Shown: positions 7,835 to 17,577, counted from the first letter of the stretch. The stretch is 64,000 bases of DNA from JAKJGA01 sp029554345 (GCA_035395685.1 DAOPBR010000001.1:62001-126000); one strand, 5' to 3'. Notes: a model not told the origin generated them from the sequence alone. Made by a program: numbers and translations.

Positions 7835-9742
7835 TCACAGTATCCTTTCTATTATTGCTCTTGCAGACATTCGGTTATTAAAAATATTTTTTTCGATTTT
7901 TACAATTAAATCAGCTTTTCGTTTTTCATGAACCAAACGAAGAGTATCTTTCATTTTCCATCCGATAAAATCGATATCAGAAGAACATCTTATCTTCGCA
8001 TGCTCCCCGAATTCCTGATACGAATCTGGTATAAGCGACTGACAGAGAAATACAGGCTGCTCATTGTTCTTTCCGAATGGAGAAAGATTCTTCAATTCAT
8101 CAGCAAAAGCCAGGCTGATTTCTTCTTCTCTGATCACACAGTCATAACGGATAGGAGAATCCGAAAATTCAAAAATAATATCCTGATCAAATTTATTTAA
8201 AAAATCTTTAAAAGATGACTCGCTTATAGAAAATCCGAAAGCCGAAGGATGACCTCCGAAACGCAGAAACATATCAGAAAATTTTTCTGCATGAGAAAGA
8301 ATATCCGTATTCAGAAAAGATCTTGCTGAAGCCTTAATTATCCCATCCTCTGCTTTTACGGCTGCCACAGCTGGTTTTTTGTACATTTCAGATATCCTTG
8401 ATGCGATTATTCCGGTTATTCCCTCGGGAACATCTTCAGAGTAATAAAGGACAATATTCTCATACGAATTATCAACACATTCTTCGGCGGATTCAATAGC
8501 CGTTTTGAAATGATTTTTACGTATTCTGTTTATATCACTGATTTTTTTATATAATACCTCAGTATCAATTCCGTATAAAAAATCCGCTGTCAGCTCCGAT
8601 TCACCGAAACGGCCGGGAGAATTTAATAAAGGCGCTACGACCCAGCTGATATAAGCTGAATCAGCCGTTTTATTCTGACTCCTGAGCCTTATAATCTGCG
8701 GAAGATCAGACTTTTCAAACAGAATTAATCCGCAGAAAACTATTGATCTGTTAGCATCAAGAACAGGCACAACGTCCGCAACAGTTCCAATTGCCGCAAA
8801 TGGAAGATTATCAAACAGGAAGTTCATTATTTTCTTTGATGACATGAGAGAAGAAAATATAAATTTTGTTTTAACATCAGTAATTTCAAGAAACTCCAGA
8901 TAAAGTTCTTGCGAACGGCTCTTTACATTTATCAATGCCGAAGAAAACATTTTTGACATAAGAATATAATCAGCACAATCATAAACAGTTTTTTCTTCAA
9001 TTGATTCAGAAACAATAATATACTTTGACAAATCCGAAGGAAGCTTTCCGATTTTCTCAAATGAAAGATTTTTTGAACAGTATGATTCTCCGTTAGATAT
9101 AAAAAGCACTTCCTTATCATAAGCAGGAAGATACGAATAAAGAAAAGCCGCGCACAGAAGAAGAGCAACTCCGCATCCTGCGAGCTCGCGATACGGGTAT
9201 TTCGAATTCTTCATTTTAGGATTTACTATCAAAGCATCAGGAAGATCTTCTGAAGGATCGTGATGATCACAGATGATCACCTGTATACCGAGAGCAGCGG
9301 CATATTCAATAATCTCATTATCTCGTATACCGCAGTCCAGAGTAAGAATAATCTCACAGCCTTTCTGAGCGGCTTCTTCAACAGCCCTTTTATTTAAACC
9401 GAATCTTTCATTTCCCTTAGGAAAATCATATGAATAATCAAAACCGATTTTATCAAAAAGATTCCGGACTATTGTAAGTGAAGTTAAACCGTCTATATCG
9501 GAATCAGAAAATATATAAATTTTTTTCTTTTCCCGGAGGGAAGATTTGAGCAAATCAACGGCTTCCTTCATCTGGCATATATCGAAAGGAGATTCGGAAA
9601 AAAGTCTGTCTCGTCTCAGATATTCACTTAGCACATTATCATCAAAGCATCCGCGTGAGGCCATCAAACGCCGGAATGCAGCACTGTACTTGTCAGTATT
9701 ACTGGAAAAAATTTCCTGCTGTTCAATCTCGGCTGCAGACAT
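7835..9742 (-). CDS. recJ: Single-stranded-DNA-specific exonuclease RecJ
   Basis: 635 residues. DHH superfamily motif I is 'FSDSDIDGLTS' (Asp80, Asp82, Asp84), motif III is 'CDHHDP' (Asp159, His160, His161), and the DHHA1 'RFGGHPSAFGF' motif lies near residue 495. A C-terminal OB-like region completes the protein. RecJ degrades single-stranded DNA 5' to 3' in recombination and mismatch repair. The middle (about 210-330) is longer and more divergent than in E. coli. Its ATG follows the stop of the upstream gene by one base. Last gene of a long operon that starts at the HD-GYP gene. Confidence 0.93.
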   Translation of the reverse strand: MSAAEIEQQEIFSSNTDKYSAAFRRLMASRGCFDDNVLSEYLRRDRLFSESPFDICQMKEAVDLLKSSLREKKKIYIFSDSDIDGLTSLTIVRNLFDKIGFDYSYDFPKGNERFGLNKRAVEEAAQKGCEIILTLDCGIRDNEIIEYAAALGIQVIICDHHDPSEDLPDALIVNPKMKNSKYPYRELAGCGVALLLCAAFLYSYLPAYDKEVLFISNGESYCSKNLSFEKIGKLPSDLSKYIIVSESIEEKTVYDCADYILMSKMFSSALINVKSRSQELYLEFLEITDVKTKFIFSSLMSSKKIMNFLFDNLPFAAIGTVADVVPVLDANRSIVFCGLILFEKSDLPQIIRLRSQNKTADSAYISWVVAPLLNSPGRFGESELTADFLYGIDTEVLYKKISDINRIRKNHFKTAIESAEECVDNSYENIVLYYSEDVPEGITGIIASRISEMYKKPAVAAVKAEDGIIKASARSFLNTDILSHAEKFSDMFLRFGGHPSAFGFSISESSFKDFLNKFDQDIIFEFSDSPIRYDCVIREEEISLAFADELKNLSPFGKNNEQPVFLCQSLIPDSYQEFGEHAKIRCSSDIDFIGWKMKDTLRLVHEKRKADLIVKIEKNIFNNRMSARAIIERIL

Positions 9743-9743
9743 T

Positions 9744-10391
9744 CTATGAATTTTTGTCCTTTTTTATGCGTTTCTGAGAAAGATACTTTGCTCCGTCATT
9801 CTGACTGGGAGAGAGAATTTCAACCCTTGCATCAGGAAAAGAACTATAAATCTCATTAAACGACGTAAGCAGCTCAGCAATTCTCTGATCAGCAGGTTCA
9901 TCCTTTCCCAGAACGAGACGCATAACAGGAGAATTGTCGATATAAAGTCTAAGTGACTTCGTTTTAAAATATGATGCAATTCGCATCGATTTAATCATGG
10001 TTGAAAAAAGTGCTTCTTTTTCGGAATTATCAGTGAGAGAATAATGAACTTTGCCTAAAAGAGTATCTGAAAAATCTTTTATCAAAATACCGGATGCATA
10101 TTGATCGGTCTTCTTAAAAACAGCCGCAAAAATCTTAAGAGAACTTTCAACAGGAACAGCTGATAAATCAGCGCCGGCGAAAAGTTCAATTTCATCCCCA
10201 CTCATTTCAGTTTTCTTTTTTATTACTATTTTTTTGCGTGATTTATCCGGTTCATACTTCATCAGGAGAGAACGGGCTTCTTCAATGAATTCGACCACGT
10301 CTTTTACATCAGCTCCGGCCGAAACCGCTATCTTTTCAATGTCCTTTCCCTCGGAAAGCATCGCTAAAACTTTATCAATACTTAAAAGCAT
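9744..10391 (-). CDS. RNase H-like fold protein upstream of recJ
   Basis: 215 residues, no named family. Residues 1-45 look like a small helical, HTH-like domain ('LSIDKVLAMLSEGKDIEKIAVSAG'). A lysine-rich linker follows (about 50-64). From about 80 to 165 the pattern of a glycine-containing strand, then 'SLTDNSEKEALFSTMIKSMRIA', then 'SLRLYIDNSPVMRLVLG' resembles RNase HI and its catalytically reduced relatives (acidic residue before an active-site helix, then a D-x-S strand). Catalytic competence is uncertain. GGGGG precedes the ATG. It abuts recJ (1-base gap) and follows nif3 by 10 bases. Confidence 0.7.
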   Translation of the reverse strand: MLLSIDKVLAMLSEGKDIEKIAVSAGADVKDVVEFIEEARSLLMKYEPDKSRKKIVIKKKTEMSGDEIELFAGADLSAVPVESSLKIFAAVFKKTDQYASGILIKDFSDTLLGKVHYSLTDNSEKEALFSTMIKSMRIASYFKTKSLRLYIDNSPVMRLVLGKDEPADQRIAELLTSFNEIYSSFPDARVEILSPSQNDGAKYLSQKRIKKDKNS

Positions 10392-10401
10392 GGTTCCCCC
10401 G

Positions 10402-11178
10402 TCAGCATATTTTCAAAGGACTGCGCTCAACAGCACTTACTACCTTAACACCAGAAAGAGCATTATTTGTCAAGCAGTCGCGAATATCGCGTTTCATAAG
10501 GTCGGTAATCATTTTCTCGGTAGCGAAATGAGTTGCGTCAATAATCGCGAATCCGTTAGCTTCAGCGTAATGAGCCTTATGAAAAGTGACATCACCAGTT
10601 ATAACGCAATTTATTCCGTTTATTTCGCTTTTTTTCAGAATTTTTTCAGCTTCCGAACCGCCTGATCCGTTTAAAAAAGCTACTCTTTTCAACTGCATAG
10701 ATTCCATTCCGCAATAGGACAGCCTTTCTATACCCAAATTATTTTTTATGAATTCAATCAACTCAGCAAGCGTCATTCCGTTAAAATCAGAAAAAGCAAA
10801 ATATTCATCATCGGAAACCATACAGATTTTCCCGAAAGCTGATTCTGCAAGATCTTTGAGATATAATCTGTCAGCACAAGTATGAAAGGAAACAATTGAA
10901 ATCCGTTTTGCAGCAGCACTTAGAAACGCGCTCTGAAGAGATTCTGAATAATCAAACGATTTTACCGTTTCAAAAAAAAACGGATGATGTGTAACTATTA
11001 AATTTGCAGAATTTGTTACGGCCTGGTCAAGCACTGAAGGAGAAAAATCAAGTGAAGTCATAATCCCGGTAAGTTCATCATCACCGAAAAAGAGCTGTTT
11101 TCCTGAATTGTCCCAGTCTTCCTGGATTTCAGGATGAAATATTTCAACAAGCTTTTCATAAAAAACGGATATATTCAT
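10402..11178 (-). CDS. Nif3/DUF34-family dinuclear metal protein
   Basis: 258 residues, the usual length for the YbgI/Nif3 family. Characteristic stretches are 'EDWDNSG' near the N terminus, the metal-binding 'LIVTHHPFFF' (about 60-70), 'SFHTCADRL', and the C-terminal 'VITGDVTFHKAHYAEANG' and 'THFATEK'. The family forms hexameric toroids with two metal ions per site; its role is unsettled (GTP cyclohydrolase and metal-trafficking roles have been proposed). The ATG overlaps the queA stop by 4 bases. Confidence 0.9.
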   Translation of the reverse strand: MNISVFYEKLVEIFHPEIQEDWDNSGKQLFFGDDELTGIMTSLDFSPSVLDQAVTNSANLIVTHHPFFFETVKSFDYSESLQSAFLSAAAKRISIVSFHTCADRLYLKDLAESAFGKICMVSDDEYFAFSDFNGMTLAELIEFIKNNLGIERLSYCGMESMQLKRVAFLNGSGGSEAEKILKKSEINGINCVITGDVTFHKAHYAEANGFAIIDATHFATEKMITDLMKRDIRDCLTNNALSGVKVVSAVERSPLKIC

Positions 11179-12203
11179 AAATCTCCGATAAACATTGAAT
11201 CACCATAAGAAAAAAAACGGTAATTATTTTCAACGGCGGTACGGTATGCGTTCATGATATTTTCATATCCGGCAAACGCCGATACAAGCATCAATAGAGT
11301 AGATTTCGGCGTATGAAAATTCGTAATCAGACAGTCTGCCGATCTGACTTCATATGGCGGGCGTATAAATATTTCCGTTATCCCTTCCCCTGGTACATTT
11401 TCACTGCCCTTAAAAGTCGATTCAAGAACACGCAGAGACGTAGTTCCGACAGCAATGACTCTTCTGCCTTCTTTTCTCGCCGAGTTTATTTTTGAAGCAA
11501 CAGATTCACTTAAAAAATACTTTTCCGAATGCATCTTATGCAACGAAAGATCTTCATGTCTGACCGGAGAAAAAGTCCCCCACGATACAAACAAAGTCAG
11601 ATAGGCACATTCCGCACCTTTATCATTAATTTTTTGAATTAAATCTTTTGTAAAATGAAGTCCTGCTGTCGGAGCCGCAACTGCTCCGGCTTCTCTGGCA
11701 TATACGGTCTGATATCTTTCCATATCTGAATTTTCTGCATCCCTGCGGATATACGGCGGCAGCGGAACTTCGCCTATTGTGCTTAAAATATCTTCATTAA
11801 AAGAAACGGATGTTTCTATTTCAACATAATCCCCGCTGCGGCCCCGTACATTAATGGATACAGATGAATCTTTTTCAGATATTAGTACTTCACCCTGATG
11901 AAGCTTTTTTGTCCGGTTTGATATTGCATACCATATTTTATCGCTAAGTCTGAAAGAAAGAACGAATTCGACTCTGGCTCCGCTTTCACGGATAAAATAT
12001 AGTCTTGCATTAATAACTTTTGCATCATTAAAAATTAAGAGATCACCTCTTCTCAAATAAGAATCAATATTTGAAAAGATATCATGCTTTAATACGCCGT
12101 TTTCTCGTGCCATTACAAGCAGTTTCGACGAAGAACGATCAGAAAGCGGTTTCTGGGCAATCAGCCTTTCAGGAAGGTCAAAATCAAAATCATTGAGATT
12201 CAT
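11175..12203 (-). CDS. queA: SAM:tRNA ribosyltransferase-isomerase QueA
   Basis: 342 residues, normal family length. It transfers the ribosyl moiety of S-adenosylmethionine to 7-aminomethyl-7-deazaguanine in tRNA to give epoxyqueuosine. Family landmarks include 'FDFDLPERLIAQKP' at the N terminus, 'GAVAAPTAGLHFT' in the centre and 'IAVGTTSLRVLES' followed by 'LITNFHTPKSTLLMLVSAFAG' near the end. The ATG directly follows the stop of the phosphatase gene (TAAATG), and its end overlaps nif3 by 4 bases, so it belongs to the signalling-DNA-repair operon. Confidence 0.96.
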   Translation of the reverse strand: MNLNDFDFDLPERLIAQKPLSDRSSSKLLVMARENGVLKHDIFSNIDSYLRRGDLLIFNDAKVINARLYFIRESGARVEFVLSFRLSDKIWYAISNRTKKLHQGEVLISEKDSSVSINVRGRSGDYVEIETSVSFNEDILSTIGEVPLPPYIRRDAENSDMERYQTVYAREAGAVAAPTAGLHFTKDLIQKINDKGAECAYLTLFVSWGTFSPVRHEDLSLHKMHSEKYFLSESVASKINSARKEGRRVIAVGTTSLRVLESTFKGSENVPGEGITEIFIRPPYEVRSADCLITNFHTPKSTLLMLVSAFAGYENIMNAYRTAVENNYRFFSYGDSMFIGDL

Positions 12204-13418
12204 TTAAAACTCGCACATAAGCAGGGTTATATCATCATCGATAGGCTTATTGTCCGAATATTCGGACATATCCGCAAAAAGGCTTTCTAAAATATCATGT
12301 GAAGTTTTATCCATATGATTTATAAAAGACTGTGAAAGCAAATTTTCTCCGTACATCTTACGTTCTGCATTAGTCTGCTCAATTATACCGTCAGTAAAAA
12401 AAAGCAGTTTGTCGCCTGGGCTGTAATCTATTACAAATTCACCGTAATCAGCATCATCGACTATACCGAGAGCGACACCTTTTACATCTATTTTTTCAAA
12501 CATTCCCTTGTTTTTCCGCCAGAAAAGCGGATACGGATGCCCAGCTTTTGCCATGGTAATGAGCCGGTTCTTAACGTCAACCACAGCATAAAAACATGTA
12601 GCAAAATAACTGTTTACCATCAAAGAAAGATGTCTATTGAGTGTTTTAATCAGAAGCGCCGGCTTGTCTGAAAAACTTTCGGAATAAATCGTAAATGCGC
12701 TTTTCAAAACTCCGGTTATCATCGCGGCACTTACTCCATGCCCCGAAACATCAGCAATCAGAAATGATACAAGAGAATCATTAATCTTTCTTACATTAAT
12801 AAAATCTCCGCCGACTTCTATGCACGGTTTATAGAGATAACTGCGCCTTATTCCTCCGGGCAAAGATTCAGAAGAATCAAGAAAATCAGTTCCGATGAAA
12901 AGCCGCTGCATTCTTGCAGCATGCTGAAGATCTTTGGATATTTCATCAAGCGCAGCTGTTTTTTCACGCAGATTTGACTGCGAAAATGTGAAATTTGTGA
13001 CAATATTCCTGAAGCGTTTGAAAGTTTCATGAAGACAATTTGAATAAAACTTATTCGATATGCTGATATTTGCGGCAATCAACGGATCAAATGCGTTCTT
13101 GGAAAGTTCATACACAACCGATTCTTCCACGCATTCAACAGTTGCTGAACGCGGAAGACGGTCAATCAGAGCAAGTTCTCCGAAAAAAGACCCCGCCGGG
13201 AGATTCCCTAAATTCGTATTATTATCCGACCAGATAGTGACTTCTCCGTCTTTTATAACGAACATCGAATCACCGGTTTCTCCTCTGTTTATGACACGGC
13301 TGCCTTTGGAGAATTTTCTTTCAACCAGAAGAGGTATCAATTCGGCTATTTCATCCCTTGTGAAATTTGCGAATAAAGAAATCGATTCAAGTATTTCAAA
13401 AAGCGAAGTTTTTCTCAT
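12204..13418 (-). CDS. cNMP-binding domain fused to SpoIIE/RsbU-type PP2C phosphatase
   Basis: 404 residues from ATG 13418, one base after the HD-GYP stop; an upstream in-frame start would overlap that gene. Residues about 5-120 form a cyclic-nucleotide-binding domain with the phosphate-binding cassette 'FGELALIDRLPRSATVE'. A helical linker follows (about 130-180). Residues about 190-404 form a PP2C-type phosphatase with metal-binding aspartates in 'IADVSGHGVSAAM', 'FFTDGIIEQTN' and 'DDDITLLM'. Such enzymes dephosphorylate STAS antagonists in partner-switching circuits; the fused domain suggests gating by cAMP or a similar ligand. Candidate substrates in the window are the STAS proteins at 7463 and 43398. 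Confidence 0.93.
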   Translation of the reverse strand: MRKTSLFEILESISLFANFTRDEIAELIPLLVERKFSKGSRVINRGETGDSMFVIKDGEVTIWSDNNTNLGNLPAGSFFGELALIDRLPRSATVECVEESVVYELSKNAFDPLIAANISISNKFYSNCLHETFKRFRNIVTNFTFSQSNLREKTAALDEISKDLQHAARMQRLFIGTDFLDSSESLPGGIRRSYLYKPCIEVGGDFINVRKINDSLVSFLIADVSGHGVSAAMITGVLKSAFTIYSESFSDKPALLIKTLNRHLSLMVNSYFATCFYAVVDVKNRLITMAKAGHPYPLFWRKNKGMFEKIDVKGVALGIVDDADYGEFVIDYSPGDKLLFFTDGIIEQTNAERKMYGENLLSQSFINHMDKTSHDILESLFADMSEYSDNKPIDDDITLLMCEF

Positions 13419-13419
13419 A

Positions 13420-14430
13420 TTAGCTAAGATCAATACCCTCTGCCAGAATATCAACAGAAATTTTTACAATTTCCTTATCATAAAATATACCGGACTTTTC
13501 ATTCAGCTCGCGTATGGCAACTCCGGTTCCAAGGGAAGGTCTGTATGGGCGGTGAAAAGAAATCGCCTCAATAACATCCGCAATAGAAATTATTTTTGCC
13601 TCGATGATTATCTGATCGCCTTTAAGTCCTCTTGGGTATCCCGATCCGTCAATACGCTCATGATGCTGATAAACCATCTCAGCCAGCGGCCATTCGAATT
13701 CGATATCTTTCAAAATATTATAGCCTGCAACAGAATGCGTTTTAATCAGTTCAAATTCCATAGGTGAGAGTTTTCCTGGTTTTGAAAGAATTTCAACCGG
13801 AATTGCGATTTTCCCAATGTCATGAATTATTGAAGCAATTCTTATCCCTTCAATGACATTCTGCGGCATTTTCATTTTTCTGGCAATTGCCTCAGCAAGA
13901 ATAGAAACTCTTTTCTGATGTCCTGCAGTATACGGATCTTTCAACTCAACTGTATGGGCGATAACACTGATCATTGATTCCATAGCGTCATTAAGCTTTA
14001 GAATAGTTGACTGAAGATTTGTAGCAATTTTTTCCTTTTCAGTGTTATCTACTATTTCTGTAATTATAATATCAAGATCATCATTTTTTGAAATAGCCGA
14101 GTAAAGAAGGACGCTTCGTATTTCACCTGAAAAATCATAGAAATATGCCGGAAATTCAACAATAGATCCTTTATTTAAAAGCTCTTCCAGCCATTTTGTT
14201 TTAAAATTATCGCCGACCCAAAATTCATCTTCATTTAATTTTTTCAGTGATTTAGCGTCATATCCGAAACTGCGTGAAAATGATTCGTTGATATGAGTAA
14301 TTTTACCCGAATCCATTTCCATAATAAATTTCGGATTTGACGACAGATTAAACAAACTTGAAAAGGCATCATTTTTTATTTTTTTCAACGAATCCACCGT
14401 AAATTCATTTTCCAGGTTTAAATTCCGCAC
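13420..14430 (-). CDS. PAS-HD-GYP protein (likely cyclic-di-GMP phosphodiesterase)
   Basis: 336 residues, GTG start at 14430. Residues about 20-135 are a PAS sensor. The HD-GYP domain spans about 150-330 with 'HDIGK' (His203, Asp204), 'QHHERIDGSGYP' (GYP at 264-266) and the preceding 'HTVELKDPYTAGHQKRV' motif. HD-GYP proteins hydrolyse cyclic di-GMP; all expected metal ligands seem present. No membrane segment, so cytoplasmic. It heads the operon HD-GYP, cNMP-PP2C, queA, nif3, RNase H-like, recJ. A TATAAT at 14442-14447 with a weak TTGAAT upstream lies close before the GTG, so the leader would be very short. Confidence 0.92.
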   Translation of the reverse strand: MRNLNLENEFTVDSLKKIKNDAFSSLFNLSSNPKFIMEMDSGKITHINESFSRSFGYDAKSLKKLNEDEFWVGDNFKTKWLEELLNKGSIVEFPAYFYDFSGEIRSVLLYSAISKNDDLDIIITEIVDNTEKEKIATNLQSTILKLNDAMESMISVIAHTVELKDPYTAGHQKRVSILAEAIARKMKMPQNVIEGIRIASIIHDIGKIAIPVEILSKPGKLSPMEFELIKTHSVAGYNILKDIEFEWPLAEMVYQHHERIDGSGYPRGLKGDQIIIEAKIISIADVIEAISFHRPYRPSLGTGVAIRELNEKSGIFYDKEIVKISVDILAEGIDLS

Positions 14431-14501
14431 CCGGCAAAGTCATTATATTCGAAAAAAATAATAATTCAATATAAAATAAAACCTAATAAACAAAAAAAGA
14501 A

Positions 14502-15962
14502 TCAATATTTCATAATATCTTCCGGCTTAATGATAACAGGTGAAAAATCGGCAAAAGAAAAATCACTTTCCCTGACATTCATTACTTTTGCCGAATCACC
14601 CACAATTACATAAATGAAATTTTCAGGTGTTATATATTTTTTTGCCGCAGCCATAACCTCTTTTTTAGTAAGCGCTCTAATTTTTTCAGGATATGATGTA
14701 TAATGATTATCGGGATTCCCGCTATAATCACTTCTGGCATACGTACTCACAATGTCTCCGGGAGAACGGAAATACGAAGGTAAAGTTTCGATAAGCATAT
14801 TTTTAGCACTTTCAAGTTCAGCATCGGTGATGCCGTCTTTGAGAAATTTGTTAATTTCATAAAGACATAACGAAACAGCCTTCGCAGATGTTTCATTTCT
14901 GGTAAAGAAATCGACATAGAATGTACCCGGATAGGTATAATTCGATTCTGCATGAGAATAAATACTGTAAGTCAGACCAGCATCTGATCTGACTGCACTT
15001 CCGAGACGCGAAGTAAAACCTCCCCCGCCCAAAATTATTCCTGCAATACTCAGTGCATAATAATCCGGATGAGGTCTTTTGATAAAAGGCAGCCCCATGC
15101 GGATATACGACTGCGATATCTTCTTATCAATTATAAAGCACTTGTTCGGACTATTGACAGCAACCGAAGGAAAATTGATGCCAGTATTGGATTTGCCCAT
15201 ATTCGCTGAAAATATTTTTTCGAGTCTTTCCGTCATTTCTTTTTTATCAAAATTACCCGAAATATAGATGATCATGTTTCCATTTTTAATCACAGCATTG
15301 TGATGATCTATTAAATCTCTTTTAGAAATTGCGGCAATGGATTTTTCATCGGCAAGACCGGCAATTATGCTGCCGGAATACATTGCCTTTATATATGCGG
15401 CCTCAAGAAGGCTTTCGGGATTGTCAAAACGGTATTTTACATATTCGGTAGCAATAGACTTTTCTTTATCAAGAATTTTCTCATCAAATGAAGGATTAAA
15501 CAGCATTTTCTCTATCATAGTTAATGCCGTTTCTGAATATTCGGATAAAAAATCTGCTAAAAAAACAAGAGAATCATTGTTAGAACTAAACCCGATATTT
15601 ATGGAATAACGTGCCAGTAAATCATCAAGTTTTTCAGGAGAATATCCGTAAACACCGCCTCTTCGCATAAGTACTGCAAAAAGAGAAGAAAGACCATCCT
15701 TGCCTTTTGGATCAAGAATCGATCCAGATTTGAAGATTACACCCATGCTCACCAGAGGAAGGGTTTTATCTTCTGCAATATAAAGCTTTATTCCGTTTTT
15801 AAGAATAATTCTTGATTCTTTTCCTCCTGGAATTTTCCAATCAAGTTTTTCATATGATAAAAGCGATGGATGCAGAGCGGTCTTATTCTTTGCTCCGGCA
15901 TGCTGAACACCGCAGAATAATACTATTGCGGCAGTTAAAAAATATGCTGATTTTTTTTTCAT
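14502..15962 (-). CDS. M16-family peptidase-like protein, non-catalytic partner
   Basis: 486 residues with a signal peptide (about 1-24, 'FLTAAIVLFCGVQHAGA'). The fold follows M16 zinc proteases (N-terminal beta strand 'ILKNGIKLYIAEDKTLPLVSM', then a C-terminal repeat with 'RMGLPFIKRPHPDYYAL' and 'SRLGSAVRSDAGLTYSI'). The HxxEH site is lost: the equivalent stretch is 'GLSSLFAVLMRRGG'. This is the classic inactive half of a two-subunit M16 protease; the C-terminal 'R..GLTYSI' motif used for substrate binding is kept. It starts 3 bases after the catalytic partner at 15966. Confidence 0.9.
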   Translation of the reverse strand: MKKKSAYFLTAAIVLFCGVQHAGAKNKTALHPSLLSYEKLDWKIPGGKESRIILKNGIKLYIAEDKTLPLVSMGVIFKSGSILDPKGKDGLSSLFAVLMRRGGVYGYSPEKLDDLLARYSINIGFSSNNDSLVFLADFLSEYSETALTMIEKMLFNPSFDEKILDKEKSIATEYVKYRFDNPESLLEAAYIKAMYSGSIIAGLADEKSIAAISKRDLIDHHNAVIKNGNMIIYISGNFDKKEMTERLEKIFSANMGKSNTGINFPSVAVNSPNKCFIIDKKISQSYIRMGLPFIKRPHPDYYALSIAGIILGGGGFTSRLGSAVRSDAGLTYSIYSHAESNYTYPGTFYVDFFTRNETSAKAVSLCLYEINKFLKDGITDAELESAKNMLIETLPSYFRSPGDIVSTYARSDYSGNPDNHYTSYPEKIRALTKKEVMAAAKKYITPENFIYVIVGDSAKVMNVRESDFSFADFSPVIIKPEDIMKY

Positions 15963-15965
15963 AAA

Positions 15966-17447
15966 CTAATTCCCTTCCTGCTGCGATTTCGCATTGATAA
16001 GAATTCCGATAGTCTGCTTTTCCCTAATCATATATCTTGCCGCCGCGGCCGGAAGATCTTCTTTTTTAACGGAAATAATTTTGTCAGTATAATCAAACAT
16101 CCCTCTCCATCCTCCCATTGCTTCGAATCTGGCAATCTGATCAGAAATCCTCTCAAGGGATTTTAATCCGGAAAGATAAGAGAATCTAATTGAATTTTTA
16201 ACTCTCTCCATTTCTTCATCAGAAGGTGGATCCTTTTTTATTTTATCGATTTCCTCATAAATTATTTTCTCAACGGTCACAGGATCAGAGCCGGCAATAA
16301 GCGATGCCGAAATAATAAAGTATCCTCCGTGAATTCTGAATGAATTTGAAACATCAGCGTCAGTACACAATTTTTCAGAATCAACGAGACGTTTATAAAG
16401 ACGTCCGGTTCTTCCGCCAAGAATACCTTCAATAACATCAAGTACGAAGACATCATCATTCGGATAAGGCGGAATATGAAACATAATGTCAATACGCGGC
16501 TCGGAATCCGCCCTCATGACATACCGGGTCTCTCCTTCTGCCGCAGGCTCTCTTGTTACAACTGACTGCTTCGCCTTTACCGCTCTCGGAATATTACCGA
16601 AGTATCTTTCAATATCCTGGCGGGCCTTTTTAGAATCTATATTTCCGGAAAGAACAATCATCGCATTATCAGGAGTATAATACCTTCTCACATGTTCTTC
16701 CATTTTCGGCCGGGTATACGACTGAATGTCGCTCATATAACCGATAGTAGGAATTCTAAACGGATGAACTGTATAAAAACGCGCCAAGAGATTCTCATAG
16801 TAGGAATTAACCGGCTGATTTTCATAGCGCATACGGCGTTCTTCAGCAACGACATCCCGTTCGCTGTAAAATTCACGCAGAACCGGATTCTGCATACGGT
16901 CGGATTCAATCCAGTAAAAAAGTTCGACCTTGTTTTTAGGTAAAGTAACCAGATAGGCCGTAAGATAATCACTAGTCCATGCGTTAAGCTTGGAACCGCC
17001 GTTTTTCTGATAGGTTTCCCATATCTCATCTTTCTTTATATATTTTCTCTGCTCAGTAAGCAGAGAATAGATTTCTTTTTTCATTTTGACAATCCGGGCA
17101 TCATCATCCGATGCACCAGAATCTTTAAGCTTTTGAATATTTTCTGCAATCAAATCCATTTTGCGGATATACGGAAGTTCCTTATTGTAATCTTTAGTAC
17201 CGAGAATTTTTGTTCCCTTAAACATCATGTGTTCATACATATGAGAAAGACCGCTCGTACCCGGGCCCTCATACATTGATCCGACAAAATAGTAAAGCCG
17301 GCATGAAACAACAGCGACATCATTGTTTTTAACAATAACAACCTTTAGTCCGTTCGATAGAGTAAAAGATTCAACAGGAAGACTTATCTTCTCAGCTTTC
17401 AATAAGGAAACAAATGTTAAAAACGCGATCATGGTAATTTTGCGCAT
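15966..17447 (-). CDS. M16-family zinc protease, catalytic subunit
   Basis: 493 residues with a short signal sequence ('MIAFLTFVSLLKA'), so periplasmic or envelope-located. The inverted zinc motif HxxEH is 'HMYEH' (His69, Glu72, His73), and the distal zinc-ligand region is 'VVAEERRMRYENQP' further on. M16 proteases of this kind clear peptides in the envelope. An insertion near residues 90-140 ('DLIAENIQKLKDSGASDDD') is helical and polar. GCGGAGG lies 6 bases before the ATG. Co-transcribed with the inactive partner. Confidence 0.93.
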   Translation of the reverse strand: MRKITMIAFLTFVSLLKAEKISLPVESFTLSNGLKVVIVKNNDVAVVSCRLYYFVGSMYEGPGTSGLSHMYEHMMFKGTKILGTKDYNKELPYIRKMDLIAENIQKLKDSGASDDDARIVKMKKEIYSLLTEQRKYIKKDEIWETYQKNGGSKLNAWTSDYLTAYLVTLPKNKVELFYWIESDRMQNPVLREFYSERDVVAEERRMRYENQPVNSYYENLLARFYTVHPFRIPTIGYMSDIQSYTRPKMEEHVRRYYTPDNAMIVLSGNIDSKKARQDIERYFGNIPRAVKAKQSVVTREPAAEGETRYVMRADSEPRIDIMFHIPPYPNDDVFVLDVIEGILGGRTGRLYKRLVDSEKLCTDADVSNSFRIHGGYFIISASLIAGSDPVTVEKIIYEEIDKIKKDPPSDEEMERVKNSIRFSYLSGLKSLERISDQIARFEAMGGWRGMFDYTDKIISVKKEDLPAAAARYMIREKQTIGILINAKSQQEGN

Positions 17448-17462
17448 AGAACCTCCGCACTC

Positions 17463-17493
17463 TTTATATGACTTATTTCGATAATCGCGTCAA
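17463..17493 (-). promoter_or_regulatory. Possible sigma-70 promoter of the M16 pair
   Basis: TTGACG at 17493-17488 on the minus strand with TATAAA at 17468-17463; the spacer of 19 is long, and a 17-base spacing would use the weaker CATATA. Confidence 0.35.
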
Positions 17494-17577
17494 TAAAAAA
17501 CTTCACTTAAACTGCCCCATACATTAAGCGGAAATTGAGCTTTACAATTTTATCAAATCAGTCTTTCTGGAGAAAAA

